Origin: Cokeromyces recurvatus
Taxonomy: Eukaryota > Mucoromycota > Mucoromycetes > Mucorales > Mucoraceae
Direction of reading: 5' to 3'
NCBI RefSeq assembly: GCF_025118155.1
Contig: NW_026251388.1
Location: 372,001-436,000, forward strand
DNA length: 64,000 nt
Shown: piece by piece, positions 12,138 through 25,096 of the stretch
How positions within the stretch are numbered: position 1 is the first letter of the stretch
Layout: each line of letters starts with the position of its first letter
Position numbers and translations under genes: made by a program
The notes under the pieces: model-generated
The model's database searches: none
The model's input: only the letters and a program-made list of their open reading frames with translations
What the model was told of the DNA's origin: nothing

Positions 12138-12606
12138 TTTAGATTCTTATACTCTATTTTGACAAATAATAACACTTCTTCCGGTTCATACACCTTTAAC
12201 AATTTTTATAAGAAGTACTTATTAATTTAAGTTCAAGTTCATAAATGAAAATAGCTAACTATTGTTCAATTTTATTTTGGTCTTTGACACACAGAAATTA
12301 GTTACAATTCAATTATTTGTTTTCTATTTACATATCTTCTTCTTCAATAAATAGACGTAAATACTTGAATTCCTAGGAATACTCCATATCATGTCATTCA
12401 AATAATATATATTAAAAGTTTCTTAACGCCTTTTATTATTATTTTCGTTATCAGATGAAGAAGATAACCAGCAGCAGCAGCAGTTTGATAGAACTTCTGA
12501 TATTTTATCTAATCTTATTCAAGAAGCCAATGAAGCTGTTCATAAAGGCAAATCCCTGAAAACATATGGTATTTCGCTATCATCTTTATTCTTTGAGCGT
12601 AGTTAA

Positions 12607-12931
12607 AAAAAAAAAAGAAGCAACATTCACAACTCTTGTCATAGAAAAGATTAATAAAAGACAACAACAAGAGTATCATTTTTTTTATTCTTATCTTTCA
12701 ATGAAAGAAGAAACTCATTCTAACTATTTTTCTTTTCATTATCTCTTGTACAACAAATATCGATTATTATTATATGTATATCAATAAAATAGACTTGTTT
12801 AATTAAAAAAAAAGAAAGAGGTAAGAAAGAAAGGGAAAAACAATAGAATAAACAAAAGGTGATAAAATGGGAGTATACATTAATATCTATATTACATGGT
12901 GAAGTTGAGACAAAATATAAGAAATATGAGA
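12607..12931. other. Convergent 3' intergenic region
   Basis: 3' flank shared by the broken plus-strand gene and the CHD gene. An AATAAA lies at 12783-12788 on the plus strand. Nothing else seen. Confidence 0.5.
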
Positions 12932-15900
12932 TTAGACTTCTTCTTCTTCTTCTTTCATAACAGAGTCGTCAGCTTCTGTTTTGAAATTATTATTATTATT
13001 ATCATTATTATTATTAGTTTCTTCTGATCGTATCTCATTTGGTTGATATTCAGCTTCTTGTATTTCTTCCATAGTAGTCTCACCTATTGTAACAGGTTCT
13101 TTTATATCAGGATGCATGTTTCCTTTCTCTTGTTGGAATACTCCATTTAAATCAATATCAGCAGCATGGATCGATTGTTGTGGATTTTCCTCATCCTCTA
13201 CATCAGCATCGTCATAAACTTCCTCATCAATTAAATCATTCATTACCGTCTGATCATCTCTATCTTTTTTATCTTCTCTTAATTTCTTTACAGGATCTTC
13301 ATGATGTGTAGTCTCTAAAGTACGTTTTCTGCTTTGTCGAATAGCTAGTGGCTTGGGATTTAATACCAGTTCGCAAAGTGAAGCTATGCGACGAGAGATA
13401 ACAAGATCTCTTGGCCAGACAAACTTTGAATTGTTTGAGTCTCCTCCTCCTCTTTCTTCTTCTTCTTCCTCTTCTTCTTCTTCCTCTATGTTTTCTGTAA
13501 GAGCTTGTTTAACATGATAAAATGGTAAATCAGGATCATCAATGATTAAATCATTACGGCCAATACCGTGTTTACAAATGCCTTCTAATAAAGCTTTATC
13601 ATGTTTAGGTACCTCCCACCAGCTAATATTTTTATGTATAAAAAAAGAGTAATTAGGTAATAATTAAAAAAAAATTAATATAAACTATAAATGTACCTTG
13701 GTAGACCTGAAGTTTTTCTTGCTTTAGTTAATATAATATCCAAGTCAGGATGAACTAGAACCTTTTCACGAATGGCATTCATTTGTTCAATACGTTTTAA
13801 AGAACGGCGAGCCTTATCATAAGGAATTAAATCGCTATTTTCATTATTATCGTTGGGCTCCATACTCGATTCGCGGCTAGCAGCATCCGCAGTATCTTTA
13901 GGTGATGAAGCAGGTGTATCTATATCTGCTCCTCCTACAGCAGCAGCAGCAGTAACAGCAGAAGCAGAAGAAACAGTGGCCGAATTATCATTTTCAGCTA
14001 AATGACGTTTTACAGCTTCTTCACAGGCAGCATAAGTCTCTTTATAATGAAGTGTAAGTGCTTCGTCCGATTTTTTATCAAGTCCCGCAATTTCTTTAAA
14101 ACGATCCCATTTAAAGTCATCATTATCACGTTCAACACCAAATGACATAAGTGTCTTGATGAAATCACTCTTGTTTTTCTTTGTCCAGCGATTAGCATCA
14201 CCTGCTCTAGCTCTTTGTCTTGGAGGAGCACGTGTATCTTTTTGACGTTGTTGTCGACCTTGGAGTCTACGTTTACGTGTGCTGCTTGCCTTTTCTCTTA
14301 AGAATGCAGCAATAATACGACGAAGACGCATACCAATATCAGCTTTAGAAGGCCAAATATATATTTTAGGTTTGATTTCATATTCTTCATCATCAGTGGA
14401 TTCATCATCATCCTTTCTATCTTCATAGTCACTATCTTCATCTTTTTTACCAAATGTTCTTTTCGACATCCTATTAGGTGATTTTACAGGCTCCATCGAA
14501 GTTTGTCGACTGCTATCTGCATCATCATTCTTATCGTTGGTATTGGTATCATCATCTTCCAAACCACCAGAGAGACTATCATCATATTTTCTACCATAAA
14601 AGCAGAACTCAGGATCATTACGCATTGCAAGATATTGTTGATAACCATGTTTGCAAATACCCAACAACAAGCAACGATCTTCATCTTCGCCCCACCATTT
14701 AGCTGGTGGCGATCCAGTCACTTTAGGGATTTCTAAAACTTTAGCTTCTTCCCAATCTGTCGGTACAATTCTATCTCGAATTAAATAAAGCATTTGAATA
14801 CGAAGTAAGAAATTACGACCTATAAAAAATAAGTATATAAATAATTAGTGATACTTTTTTTTTCTTTTCTATTTTTTTTTTTTTTTACCTTTTCTTTCAA
14901 TATGTTCGATATAATCTTCAGGTGCCTGAAGCAAGAAAGATTTGAATTCAGTAATTTGCTTCTTAGTGGCACCAGAATAAGGAATGGAATCATTTTTCTT
15001 AACTTCATCACTAGCATCATTAGCTAAAATAGTCTCGATATCTTCGATCAATTTACGATCTTCTTCTGTCACCTTCTTCACATTCTTTATAATAGGAAGT
15101 ACTTTTCGCATTAAAGCTCTTGTTACAGCCTTCAAATCTTTTTCAGAACGACGAGGGAAATGAGTAGCCATTAAATCCCATCTACCATAGCCATAAATCA
15201 TCAATTTACGTTCGTATTTAGTTTTTTCTGAAAGTGTCCAAGGACGAGCCTGATCACGACCACGACGGGATTTTGACTCCATTTCATCTTCATAAGCATC
15301 CGAGTCATCTGCATTATCGTTGGATGAATAAGATCCATCTATAGGTCGAGAGCCAAATCGTTGTACTTGACGTCTTCTACGAGGCATAGAAACAATCAGC
15401 GGATTTTCCTCACGTGTTTCTGTAGTATCAATTTGCGCTTTAGCAGCCCATTTTTCCCAGAAATCGGGATCATCTAAATCAACACCTGCATTATCTTCAT
15501 CAGCAGTAGAAAAAGTGGCCTTGGAAAAGACGGAGCCTTTTTCATTACCCTCATGTCGAATAACAGTTGTACGACGCTCAAGAATTTGGTCAATATCTTC
15601 TTCACAAAACTTTGTACTAGCTTCATCATCTAACATGGCACCATAAGCACCCTTTTTCAAGAGATCTTCGATTTCTTTTCTATTTAATTCAGCAGTCTTA
15701 TTGGTGCTACCATCGTCATGAGTTCCCATAACAGCCTTATCAAGGCCAAGCTTCATACCAGCACGATCAAACATATCCTTTTCATATGTATTTGCACAAA
15801 TCAAACGATAAATTTGAACTGGCTTCGTTTGTCCAATACGATGGCATCTGGCTTGTGCTTGAAGATCATTCTGGGGATTCCAATCACTGTCAAAAATAAT

Positions 15901-16548
15901 ACAAGTATCCGCAGCCTGCACAAAAATAAATAAATAAATAAATAAAAATAGTTCATTAGATATAGTATTTATTTAATGATTTCACTTACCGTTAAATTGA
16001 TGCCAACACCACCTGCTCTTGTACAAAGTAAAAAGACAAAAGATTCTTCAATAGGAAGAGTAGAAAATCTGTCAATAGCTGCTTGACGTTGATCACCTGG
16101 GATACTGCCATCAATACGTTCATAAGCATAATTTCTACCACGAAGATAATCTGCAAGAATATCCAAACAACTAAAAATAAAATAAAAAAGATGAATATAA
16201 ATCTAGTATATAATTTATAGATATATTCTTTTAAATTACCTTGTAAACTGAGAAAATATCAACACCTTATGATTACCTTGAATTAACTTCTTCAAAAGCT
16301 TATCGATAAGAACCAATTTACCGGAAGATTGAACAAGACAGTTAAACTGCTCTTGAGGTCCAGTAGCATTACATTCACTTACTATAACATCTTCAGCACC
16401 TTCAAGAAGATATGGATGTATACAACATTTACGAAGTTGCATCATAATATTACGAAGATGAGGCATATCCTTATTAGCTATAGTATTAAAAAAAAAAGAT
16501 GTGTTAAATACATGTGTTATTTTTTTTTCTTTCAAAAAATCATTTCTT

Positions 16549-16587
<39 letters not shown>

Positions 16588-19268
16588 TTACATTTTGATC
16601 CTTTTCTTAAAAAGCTGAAATTTTTCTCAAGTATAGCACGATACCATTTCTTTTGAGGATTGGTTAATTCAACTTCAATTACCGTTTCTTCTTTAACAGG
16701 AATAGTCTTTTCTACATCTTCCTTAAAACGTCTCAACATAATTGGTTTTAATAAAAACTGTAACTTTTCTACTTCTTGAGCAGAGTTTAATGAACCATAT
16801 TCAGCAAAGAATCGGTCTTCATCATTAAAGACATCAGGCTGCATAAAGTTTAGTAAACTGAATAATTCACCCAAATTGTTTTGTAATGGTGTACCCGTTA
16901 ATAACAATTTATGATCCATATAAAATGTTTTCAGAACTTCCAGTACTTTGGAGTTTTTGTTTTTAAGACGATGTGCTTCATCAAAGACACCACAACGCCA
17001 AGGAATATCTCTTAAGGTCATAGCACTGGCGGAGGCCATTTCATATGTCGTTATAAGGACATCAAATTTAAATTTGTTTGGGACAGGTTTTCCTTCTAGA
17101 TCTTGATAATAAAATTCGGTCTCTATAATCAAATTACGAGCCAATGTGCTACCACGAAAATCAACGACATTTAAATCTGTCCAAGCTTTAAAAGCACGAG
17201 TCCAGTGAGGAATAGCTATTTCAACAAAATATTAGTTATCAAGTATAGAGTTATATTATAAAAATAGTGCCATACTTGAAAGAGGAGCAACGATTAAAAA
17301 CGGGCCACGAATACGAATTGTATTGTAAATATCGTTTAATAGCGCGACTGATTGAACTGTTTTACCCAAACCCATTTCATCCGCTAAAATACAGGATCTG
17401 AAAGTGTAGTAACAAAATCTTAACCAATTTAAACCTTCAAGCTGATAAGGACGCAATTTGTTGCCATATTTATAGGGTGGTGAATCAGCGTATTCAATAA
17501 ATCGAGTTGCATCAGGACGAGGTGGGGGAGGAGCTAACTTTTCAGGAGGTATTTGTTTTCTGGCCAAAAACTCATCAAGTGAAATGCCATTTACTTTGCG
17601 AACATCTTCTTCTGTCTCCCAGGTAGATGCATCGTAAAATGTAGAATTCCATTTTACAAGATAATATATTTTTCGCTCGCCTGTAGATGGATCCTCTAAT
17701 TCACCATCATCAATAATACGTTCAATCTATTTTAGCAAGATAAGTACAATGAGACAAACACAATTATATATAAAAGGTGGTTTACCTTTAGATATTCAGA
17801 AAAATCTTCACCTTTGTTTCCATCTTGATGATATTTCTGTAAAAACTTCTTAACACGATGTTTACCCAAATGTTCACCTTCAACTTGTTCAACAGGAACC
17901 CATTCAACATGAAGGAAACTAGTATTCTTGTATTTAATTAGTAATTCTTCTTCTCCTGTTTCTTCATTCTTTCTATAATCTAAAATTCTTTCAAAAACTT
18001 TAGTGCCCATTGGAATCATAACAGGTTCATCTGCTTCTGCAGATGTCTGTTTTTTCTTTGGGCGCCTTTCTTCATCACTATCTTCAAATTCACTATCGCG
18101 TCCATCCGATTCTTCGGATTCAAGATCCTAATTATAATAATAATAATAATGAGATTTATAAACACGTAATTATAGATACAAATTAATACTTTACAAAATC
18201 CTCTTCATCCTCTGAAGATAAATCATAAGCGCGTTTTTTCTTGGCCGCGTTTCTTACAGGACGTTTTGGACGTTCTGGCATTTGATGTTGTTGTTGGTAC
18301 ATTTGTTGATGATACTGCTGTTGTGATTGTTGCATATGAAGTTGATATTGCATCTGTTGCATCATTAACTGTTGATGAGGCGGCAATTGTTGCACGCGAG
18401 GATCAAAGCCTGGTTGTAACATCATTTGTTGTTGACGTTGCATTTGTTGTTGACGTTGTATTTGCTGCTGATAAGCTTGCAATTGCTGGGGAGAGAGTTG
18501 TTGTAACTGCTGGGGAGGTAATGGTTGCATGATAGGATAACCATTAGGAAGTGAGCGTGACTGAAGTAATTGCTGATGTTGGTTGGGATACGTATTCATG
18601 AATTGTGAATTAGGAGGCCTTATAGCTTGCTGTTGTTGAGGAGGCACTTGTTGTTGTTGTTGTTGTTGTTGTTGTTGCTGTTGCTGTTGTTGTTGCTGTT
18701 GACGTGGCATTTGTTGCTGTTGCTGTAACCCTGGATGATTCATCATTGGATTTTGATACATCATATTAGGCATACCTCCTTGTGGTGATTGCTGCTGAGG
18801 AAGAGATGGCCTATTCATGATAGATGTATTCATTGACATGGGGGATGCGTTTTGTGGTTGTCGTTGTTGCTGCTGTGAATAATTATTAAATCCACCCATC
18901 ATATTGAAATTCATTTGCTGTTGTGGTTGCTGCTGTGGCTGCTGTTGCGGTTGTTGTGGCTGCTGTGATTGTGGCTGCTGTGCTCTTAGGTAATTGAATT
19001 GTTGTTGTTGTTGTTGTTGTTGGAACATTTGAGGAGAAGCTTGATTAGGTAGATGTTGTTGATGCATCATTTGAGATGGCTGCGGCTGTTGGTTAAACTG
19101 CTGTTGCTGGTAATAAAAATTAGGATCAACAGATTGTTGACCAAAGTTCTGTCCAGACTGTAAAGCCATCCTATTACCTTGAGGCTGTTGCTGAGCCTGA
19201 TTAGGATTATTCATTAAATAAACTGGATTAGACATGAAGTTTTGATAAACATCCCTTTGTTGTGACAT
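12932..19268 (-). CDS. CHD chromatin remodeler, CHD6-9 (Kismet) type
   Basis: Nine exons (19268-18195, 18127-17786, 17726-17276, 17215-16592, 16477-16240, 16170-15990, 15915-14889, 14819-13697, 13622-12932) give 1916 aa. CHD enzymes use ATP to slide nucleosomes. Order: Gln-rich N-terminus (~1-330) with a long poly-Gln run near 18640-18700, two chromodomains (~385-535), Snf2 ATPase with DEMGLGKT (~588) and the DEAH box [13 protein letters not shown] (~690), helicase C domain ending [14 protein letters not shown] (~990), then SANT/SLIDE-like segments. Features after the motor ([54 protein letters not shown]) are those of CHD6-9, not of yeast Chd1. The C-terminus is acidic. A splice acceptor directly precedes residues IPHWTRAF. 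Introns carry long T tracts in the sense strand. Confidence 0.93.
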
Positions 19269-20371
19269 CTGTTGTATATTCGTGACAAGAAGTCTCCGGT
19301 TAATTCAAAGATTTTCCTATTATGTTCCCTTTTCTTTTTTTTATTTCTAATTTGCTTCCAATCTTTTTTTTTTTAAAAAGAAAAAATAATAATAATAATA
19401 AATTGGGAAACGGAAATCTCTCCTAAATCAATATAATAAAAGAGAATTAATAAAGAAAAAAAAAATTTGTTTTGTTTTATTTTATTTTTTTTTATTTTTT
19501 TTTTATTTTTTATTTTTTTTGTGAACCAGCGTTTTTATTATTGGTTCGTAATTGGCTTCGCGTCTGAAGGAGTAGTTGACGTGTTGGAAGGACAGCCAAT
19601 TTATTTATTTTTTTTTTCACTTTTTACTAATTCTTTTCTTTTCATTTATTTTATCTTTCCAATCCAACTTATCCTTTTTATTTATAAATTTCAAAATGTA
19701 ATAATCCGTCTTTACTTACCAATCTAGTTAATATTCAATTTACAAGACGAATAAAGAATAAAACTTTTTATAAAAAAAAAATTCTTCTATAATGATTATT
19801 AAAAAAGAAGGGGGGAAATAGTAACAACGATTTTATCGCTTTATTTGTTATTATATTAATCCCAGTCAGTCAATTTTTTTATGAATATTTTTATTTGTTG
19901 GTGAACATTATTAGGATTTTGGACAGTTTAGTTTCTTATTTTATTTTATTTTATTTTTTTTGAACCCCTTTTTTTTAAGTTTCCATGGTGATCCCTTAAG
20001 GGGCTCTATATTTAAATGAAATAGATCTTTGTTAATAAAGTAAGTTTATTTTGATTATGATTTGTTAATTCTTATCTTGAGATCAGATTTTATGAGCATT
20101 CTATTCCTATCTCTAAAAAGATATATACAAATGTGTATATGTCAGAAGATTTAATATCCTAGATTTCTGTCAGAAAAAACAACAACAACAACAAGAAAAA
20201 TGGCACACTCATGTAGTGTATGGATATTCATCTATTATATATACTGAATGGGGGGGTTTTTTTTTATCCATCAGTTAGGCTTTATATATAAGAAAGATAA
20301 TCTTTACCCTATGAACCAATTAGAATATAGCAAAATTTTGAAAAGTTTAGCATTTATTGTAAATTATGTTT

Positions 20372-20411
<40 letters not shown>

Positions 20412-21308
20412 GTAAAACATGGGAAAACAGTATATAAAAGAGTAAAGACACTTTCAATATCATTCATGTTTGCGCTAGATAAAAAGAAAATAAAGTTATC
20501 TTTTGGTTCCTGAAAATTTTTAATTTAAAAGTAGATCAAGTCATCAAATATATACAATCAATGCATAATAACGGCAACCAACTCTTTCTCTCAAATATAA
20601 ATAATCTAACTATGATGTAAAATAGTCTCTTGAAAAGAAGATATGCTTTCTTTATAACAGAATGCAATCAGAAGTGCCTACTCAATTAACCTATTACTAT
20701 AAAATACAGAAAAGCATTTTTTTTATATAAATATTAAATAGTAAGAAAAGAAAATTCTTTTTTACGTACAGTATAATAATTTATAGTTGAATAAAAAAAA
20801 AGGTACTTATTCTACCTGCTATCTTCCCAAGTCAACTATTACTAAAATTTACAAGTTATACAAATCTATTTAGCAGATCTTTTTTTTTTATTGTAATGGA
20901 CAATGATAGAGGAGTAATTTCACTACATGTCATAACATATATTCATATATAGTATGGATATATAATTCTTTAAAGATTAATGAATATTTATATATACAAA
21001 TATATATATATATATATATTTATTGCTTACAAATAAATGAATGCTGACAAATCCAGCTTGTCAGATTTAACAAACAAATCCAAGTTTCATGGAGTCAAAT
21101 AATATGTTACTATTGGATGGCGGTAGTTGATTTCGGGGAGTTGTAAAAAGCATCACCGAGAATTTTGGAAATGAGTATAAATCAAATTTCATTAAAAATT
21201 TTCCCTCTTTTTATTTTTTTATTTTTATTTTTGATAGCACCTACATTCTATACCTTTCCCCCTACTCTTTATCCTCATATACATTAAAATAAATAAAGTA
21301 AAAAAGAA
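19269..21308. other. Divergent promoter region of the CHD gene and DRE2
   Basis: Two kilobases between two genes read outwards. It contains an A38 run (20373-20410), a T-rich strip at 19460-19520 and a TA repeat at about 21001-21020. Short frames at 19467-19727 are T-run artefacts. No other gene seen. Confidence 0.5.
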
Positions 21309-22549
21309 ATGGTTGAAGCATTGCAAAATGAAGCTATTCTATTTACAGCACCTATGACAGTAAATGAAAATGATTTTGTCAAAGTTAAAAAAGAAACTGA
21401 AGAAAAAGTAGGTCCAGCTGGCAAAGTACTATTTGAAGTGATTGATAGAGTAGCCAATGGTAAAAATAAAATAAAATAAAAAGTGATACACACACATATA
21501 TATACACACATGTATATACATATATACAATAAATTCATATCCTGACTTACCCTTTCTTTTTTTTTTTTTTTTTTTTTTTTGTAAAAGCTCCCCTTCGCAA
21601 CAATAGTCTTGATCGAATCTATTCCAATTTATTTTTACCTACCGTTTCAACTCATACTCCCGTCATCTTTTCACGCTACTTGGCAACTCTTAAGAATGAG
21701 GGTCAATTAGTATTAAAAGAATCTGTTTTATTAGAGGAGTTAAGTAATACAGTCTGTCCTATCTCTCGTAAAGAAGATGAAATCGTTTCTCTTTTGAAGT
21801 TAGCTGGTTTTGTGGATGTGGCTGTAAAGGAAACAACACCTATTGCAGATCATCAATTACTTTCTTTCTTTCAACTTTGGGGTGTCCCTGAGAAGAAAAT
21901 CGATCAGGCTATCGTTACACGTCTCTCTGGTAAATTTGCAATGACAGAAATTCATGCAAGAAAACCCTCTTATAATGTGGGACAAAAGATTTCCTTAAAT
22001 TTTAAAAAGAAAAATAATACAACAACAACATCATCAGCTGAAAAGAAAAAAAATATTTGGTTAATTCATACAAATGATGATGAGAATAATAATATGGAAT
22101 TAGAAGATGAAGATGCTTTACTAGATGAACAAGATAAAATTAAGCCTAGTAAAGAATCTTTAACACGTAAGTTAAGCTATTGTTATAATTCAGATTAGTA
22201 ATCTAATTTTTTTTTTTTTTTTAAATATAATATAATTTATTTAGGACCTGATGATTGTGACTTATCAGATGGAAAGCGTAAAGCATGTAAGGGCTGTACT
22301 TGTGGTCGTGAAGAAGGAGACGAAGAAGAGGATGGCAATGTAGTGGCTCTAGACCTTATGGATGATATACAGGAAGAAGTCATCGAAGTAGATCCTACAC
22401 CTAAAGCAAACTCAGGTTGTGGTAGTTGCTCTTTAGGTGATGCCTTTAGATGTTCTACATGTCCTTATATGGGTATGCCTGCTTTTAATGAAGGAGATAA
22501 AATTAAATTAGGTGGCATGTTTGAAGTTGATGATATTGACGATTTTTAA
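21309..22549 (+). CDS. DRE2: Dre2/anamorsin, cytosolic Fe-S assembly
   Basis: Dre2 is the Fe-S electron carrier that works with Tah18 at the start of the cytosolic iron-sulfur assembly chain. Three exons (21309-21459, 21588-22166, 22245-22549) give 344 aa, typical for fungi. The N-terminal half is the degenerate methyltransferase-like domain, followed by a linker. The C-terminal CIAPIN1 domain shows motif A (C-x8-CKGCTC) and the twin CX2C motif B (CGSC-x7-CSTC), ending in acidic EVDDIDDF. Exon 3 begins right at the cluster domain ([10 protein letters not shown]). The 5' leader is pyrimidine rich. It is convergent with the neighbouring minus-strand gene, 148 bp away. Confidence 0.96.
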
Positions 22550-22697
22550 AAAATATATTTTTTTTTACATGTGTAAATATTGACTATAGATAATTATTAA
22601 TTGATAATAATAATAAAATTAAAGAAAGGATAATAAAAAATAAATGTATTTTTTATCAACAATTTAATAACAATAATAATAAATTTCTTATTTTTTC

Positions 22698-24615
22698 TTA
22701 GTTGAAAGAAAGTCTTTCACCGCCATGAATTTTAGCAGCAACAATGATACGAGAGCCGGTATGTTCTTTCTTATAGTAACCAGACTTAAGATGAGGTCTG
22801 TACATGGTAACATGGATATCTTCAGGATTAGGAGCTTGAATAGTTGAAGGCTCACCGAGAAGATTAAACAAGGTAAAGTCACCCTCATAGCTATCAGCAG
22901 GCTAATATAATGAATTAAAATGTTAGAGTGAAAACCAACACTATATGTTTATCTATATAACTTACAATGTCAACACTAGCTGGACCAAAAGTAGAGGAGG
23001 CAGTAATATTAATCTTATCACTAGTAGGTTCAATGTTAACCTTAGTAGCACCATGAACAGTACCTGCAGCAAATCTCTCACTTGGTTGGTAAGTACCCAT
23101 AACTACACCACGAAGTACACCCAATAATAATTTTTTGGCTTTTAAGCTCTAAAATAAAATAAAATAAAAAGGTTAGGTTAAAAAAAAAATGTTTAAAATA
23201 ATAATAATAACGCTTACGTCAAACTTGATTGCACCACGGTCAAGACCTGCCTTAAGAGTACCAAATTCAATTTCTTCAAGACCTTCGCTACCAGTAATAC
23301 GACGAGCTTCTCTAACTTTGAGTTCGAGATCTTCATAATATTTAAGATTGGCAGGGAAGACAATATCAACATTATAAAGAAGACAGTTTTCTTTTTTGTC
23401 TTCATCAGGGTGATGAGGAGGCTTCTCTGGACGATCAGAGTCTTCTTCTTCATATCTTTGAATCTCTCTATCCAATATATTATGGAAGCGACCCCGTTCA
23501 ACTTGAACAGCATATTGTCCTTTATGATCAAAGGCAGAAATCTTGACCTCCTTTTGAAGTTCATTACGACCACTGTAAAGAGTAACATTCACCTTGATAT
23601 CTTCAAGAGACTTATCAACAGACTTTGAAAGACGAACATGACTGCCAAAAGAGAAATGACCATCTAAGAAAAGACCAGCGCGAGCAAACTTCTCGGGTGA
23701 AAATAAAAAGACGGTAGAAGTAGCTTCGAGTTCATCCATCTTACAGAAGGGCTCTGATGGGTGACCATGAGGATGATGATGACGAGGCCTGCCTTCAATT
23801 TTAGCAAGACTAAGGCCTTCGGGAAGCACTTGAGCATTATTATGATGATGAGGATGGCCCTTATGGCCATGATGATGGTGGTGGTGGTGTTGAGGCTCTT
23901 CCATAGTGGCAGGCTCATCATCTTTAGGTTGATCCTTATGATGAGGATGATGAGGATGATGAGGATGATGTGGGTAGTCTTCCTGATTCATATGATAGCC
24001 ATGATGTTCAGGTTGATCCAAAGTACGAAGATTCCGGTAATTTTCTTCAGGAATAATATAAGTATCTTCCAAATTTTGCAAATGTTGTTTCAATTCCTGA
24101 TAAGGCTCAAAATGATTTAAAGTACAGGGTTCAGGAGCATCTTGAGGACGTAATTCCTAAATAAAACATGATATATAATGATAAAAAAAAGATTAATATT
24201 AATATTTCTTCTAATTTTTATTCTTTTTTCTATCTTTATGCTATTTTACCAAATCATATTTTTCCTATAATTTATAATGATTATTTATAAATTAGTACTA
24301 CGTAAAATTAATTATTATTATAAAAAGAGCTTACAGAAAATGCTTTCATAGCAGGACCGCCACAGAGGTGAGTCAAACCCAAAAGAGCGATTGCACCCCC
24401 AATGAATAATAAACCAAAACGTTTACAACCTATATAACATGCATTAGTATTGTATAATTCTATAAAGAATAAAAATAAAAGCTATTTATTTTACGTCTTG
24501 GAGAGTTTTGAGTCATTAATTGATGTTCCTCATAAGCAGGTAAACCAGCTTCCTGATCAACATCACTGGTAGGAACAGCAACGTATTCAGCTTTATTGTT
24601 AGTTGGCTTTTCCAT
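22698..24615 (-). CDS. His-rich single-pass membrane protein, function unknown
   Basis: Five exons (24615-24495, 24429-24335, 24156-23218, 23148-22966, 22901-22698) give 513 aa. Residues ~1-40 are polar and probably cytosolic. Then RRCKRFGLLFIGGAIALLGLTHL gives one membrane segment (~45-64) with basic residues on its N-side, which suggests a type II orientation. The lumenal or outer part holds a His-rich block (~120-190; HHPHHPHHPHHPHHK, HHHHHHHGHKGHPHHH), then a beta-rich region with repeating FxxGxxVxLSK / VTLYSGRNELQKEV patterns and a C-terminal part resembling adhesin-type beta solenoids (GAIKFDSLKAKKLLLG, NIEPTSDKINITASSTFGPA). I do not recognise a named family. The His clusters could bind metal; that is inference. 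Two frames on the other strand over the His block are shadows. Confidence 0.8.
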
Positions 24616-24940
24616 TGTATATAATATAATAAAGAAAAAGAGAAAAGAACAATATTTATCCACATATATTTTAGATTGGATAATATACGTCAATGCCAAG
24701 CAAAAAATATTGACTGGGTTTTTTAAAATTTAAGTTTTTTTTTTTTTTTTTTTTTTTGTAATCCATGAAAACTATTAGCCAATTAACAGATAAATTCTTT
24801 ATGTTTACATTCAATTTGTCAAAACAATTGCAGAAAAAGACTCCTTCTTTGTTTATATACCACATGTTATTTAATAATCAGCAAGAAAGGACACACAGAA
24901 AATTATTATTATATGTTATTTCTTTTGATAATAATGACAT

Positions 24941-25096
24941 ATGTTCGGAGTTCACTTCATTGCTGTTATAGCAAGCTTGACTGCTTTTGCTGCTGCCAAT
25001 AAGCATACAGGTATAACAATTTCTGTTGAACCCATTGATCCTGTAGCTTGTCAGTTAGATAGTGCTTTAGTGCTTTCTTTTAGTAGAACTGTTTAG
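24941..25096 (+). CDS. Candidate small secreted peptide, 51 aa
   Basis: A 51-codon frame starting at ATG 24941 begins MFGVHFIAVIASLTAFAAAN, which looks like a signal peptide with an Ala-x-Ala cleavage site, followed by KHTGITISVEPIDPVACQLD and a short tail. It is below usual gene-calling size and has a single exon. It lies 325 bp upstream of, and divergent from, the His-rich membrane protein gene. The downstream stretch (25097 onward) is T-rich. It could be a real small secreted protein, the first exon of a longer dead gene, or chance. Confidence 0.35.
   Translation: MFGVHFIAVIASLTAFAAANKHTGITISVEPIDPVACQLDSALVLSFSRTV

Larger units (their letters stand above)
10127..12606 (+). pseudogene. 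Fragments of a broken plus-strand gene
   Basis: Three coding-like pieces lie in order. Piece 1 (10129-10533) follows an acceptor TATTAG, has no ATG, and is Ser/Asn-rich (SSSPLSLSKSVDTSASFTP); it is broken by one TAA at 10393-10395, after which the same frame continues for 45 codons. Piece 2 (about 12155-12229) reads TNNNTSSGSYTFNNFYKK. Piece 3 (12455-12606) follows TTATCAG, has five Gln, then FDRTSDILSNLIQEANEAVH, and ends at TAA with an AATAAA at 12783. Composition resembles a low-complexity regulator. Repeat unit X copy 2 and the partial MITE sit between pieces 1 and 2, far longer than any intron here, so insertion may have broken the gene. Function unknown. Confidence 0.4.

Noticed and set aside
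18266..18532. 88-codon plus frame with AVDVVFVVDVV-like repeats
   Set aside because: Antisense of the Gln-rich N-terminus of the CHD protein.
12932..19268. Calling the remodeler Chd1/Hrp1
   Set aside because: The segments after the helicase match the CHD6-9 pattern and not the Chd1 DNA-binding layout.
23761..24120. 119-codon plus-strand frame rich in Met and Arg
   Set aside because: It is the antisense of the His-rich coding exon; the Met/Val/Leu pattern is just reversed His codons.
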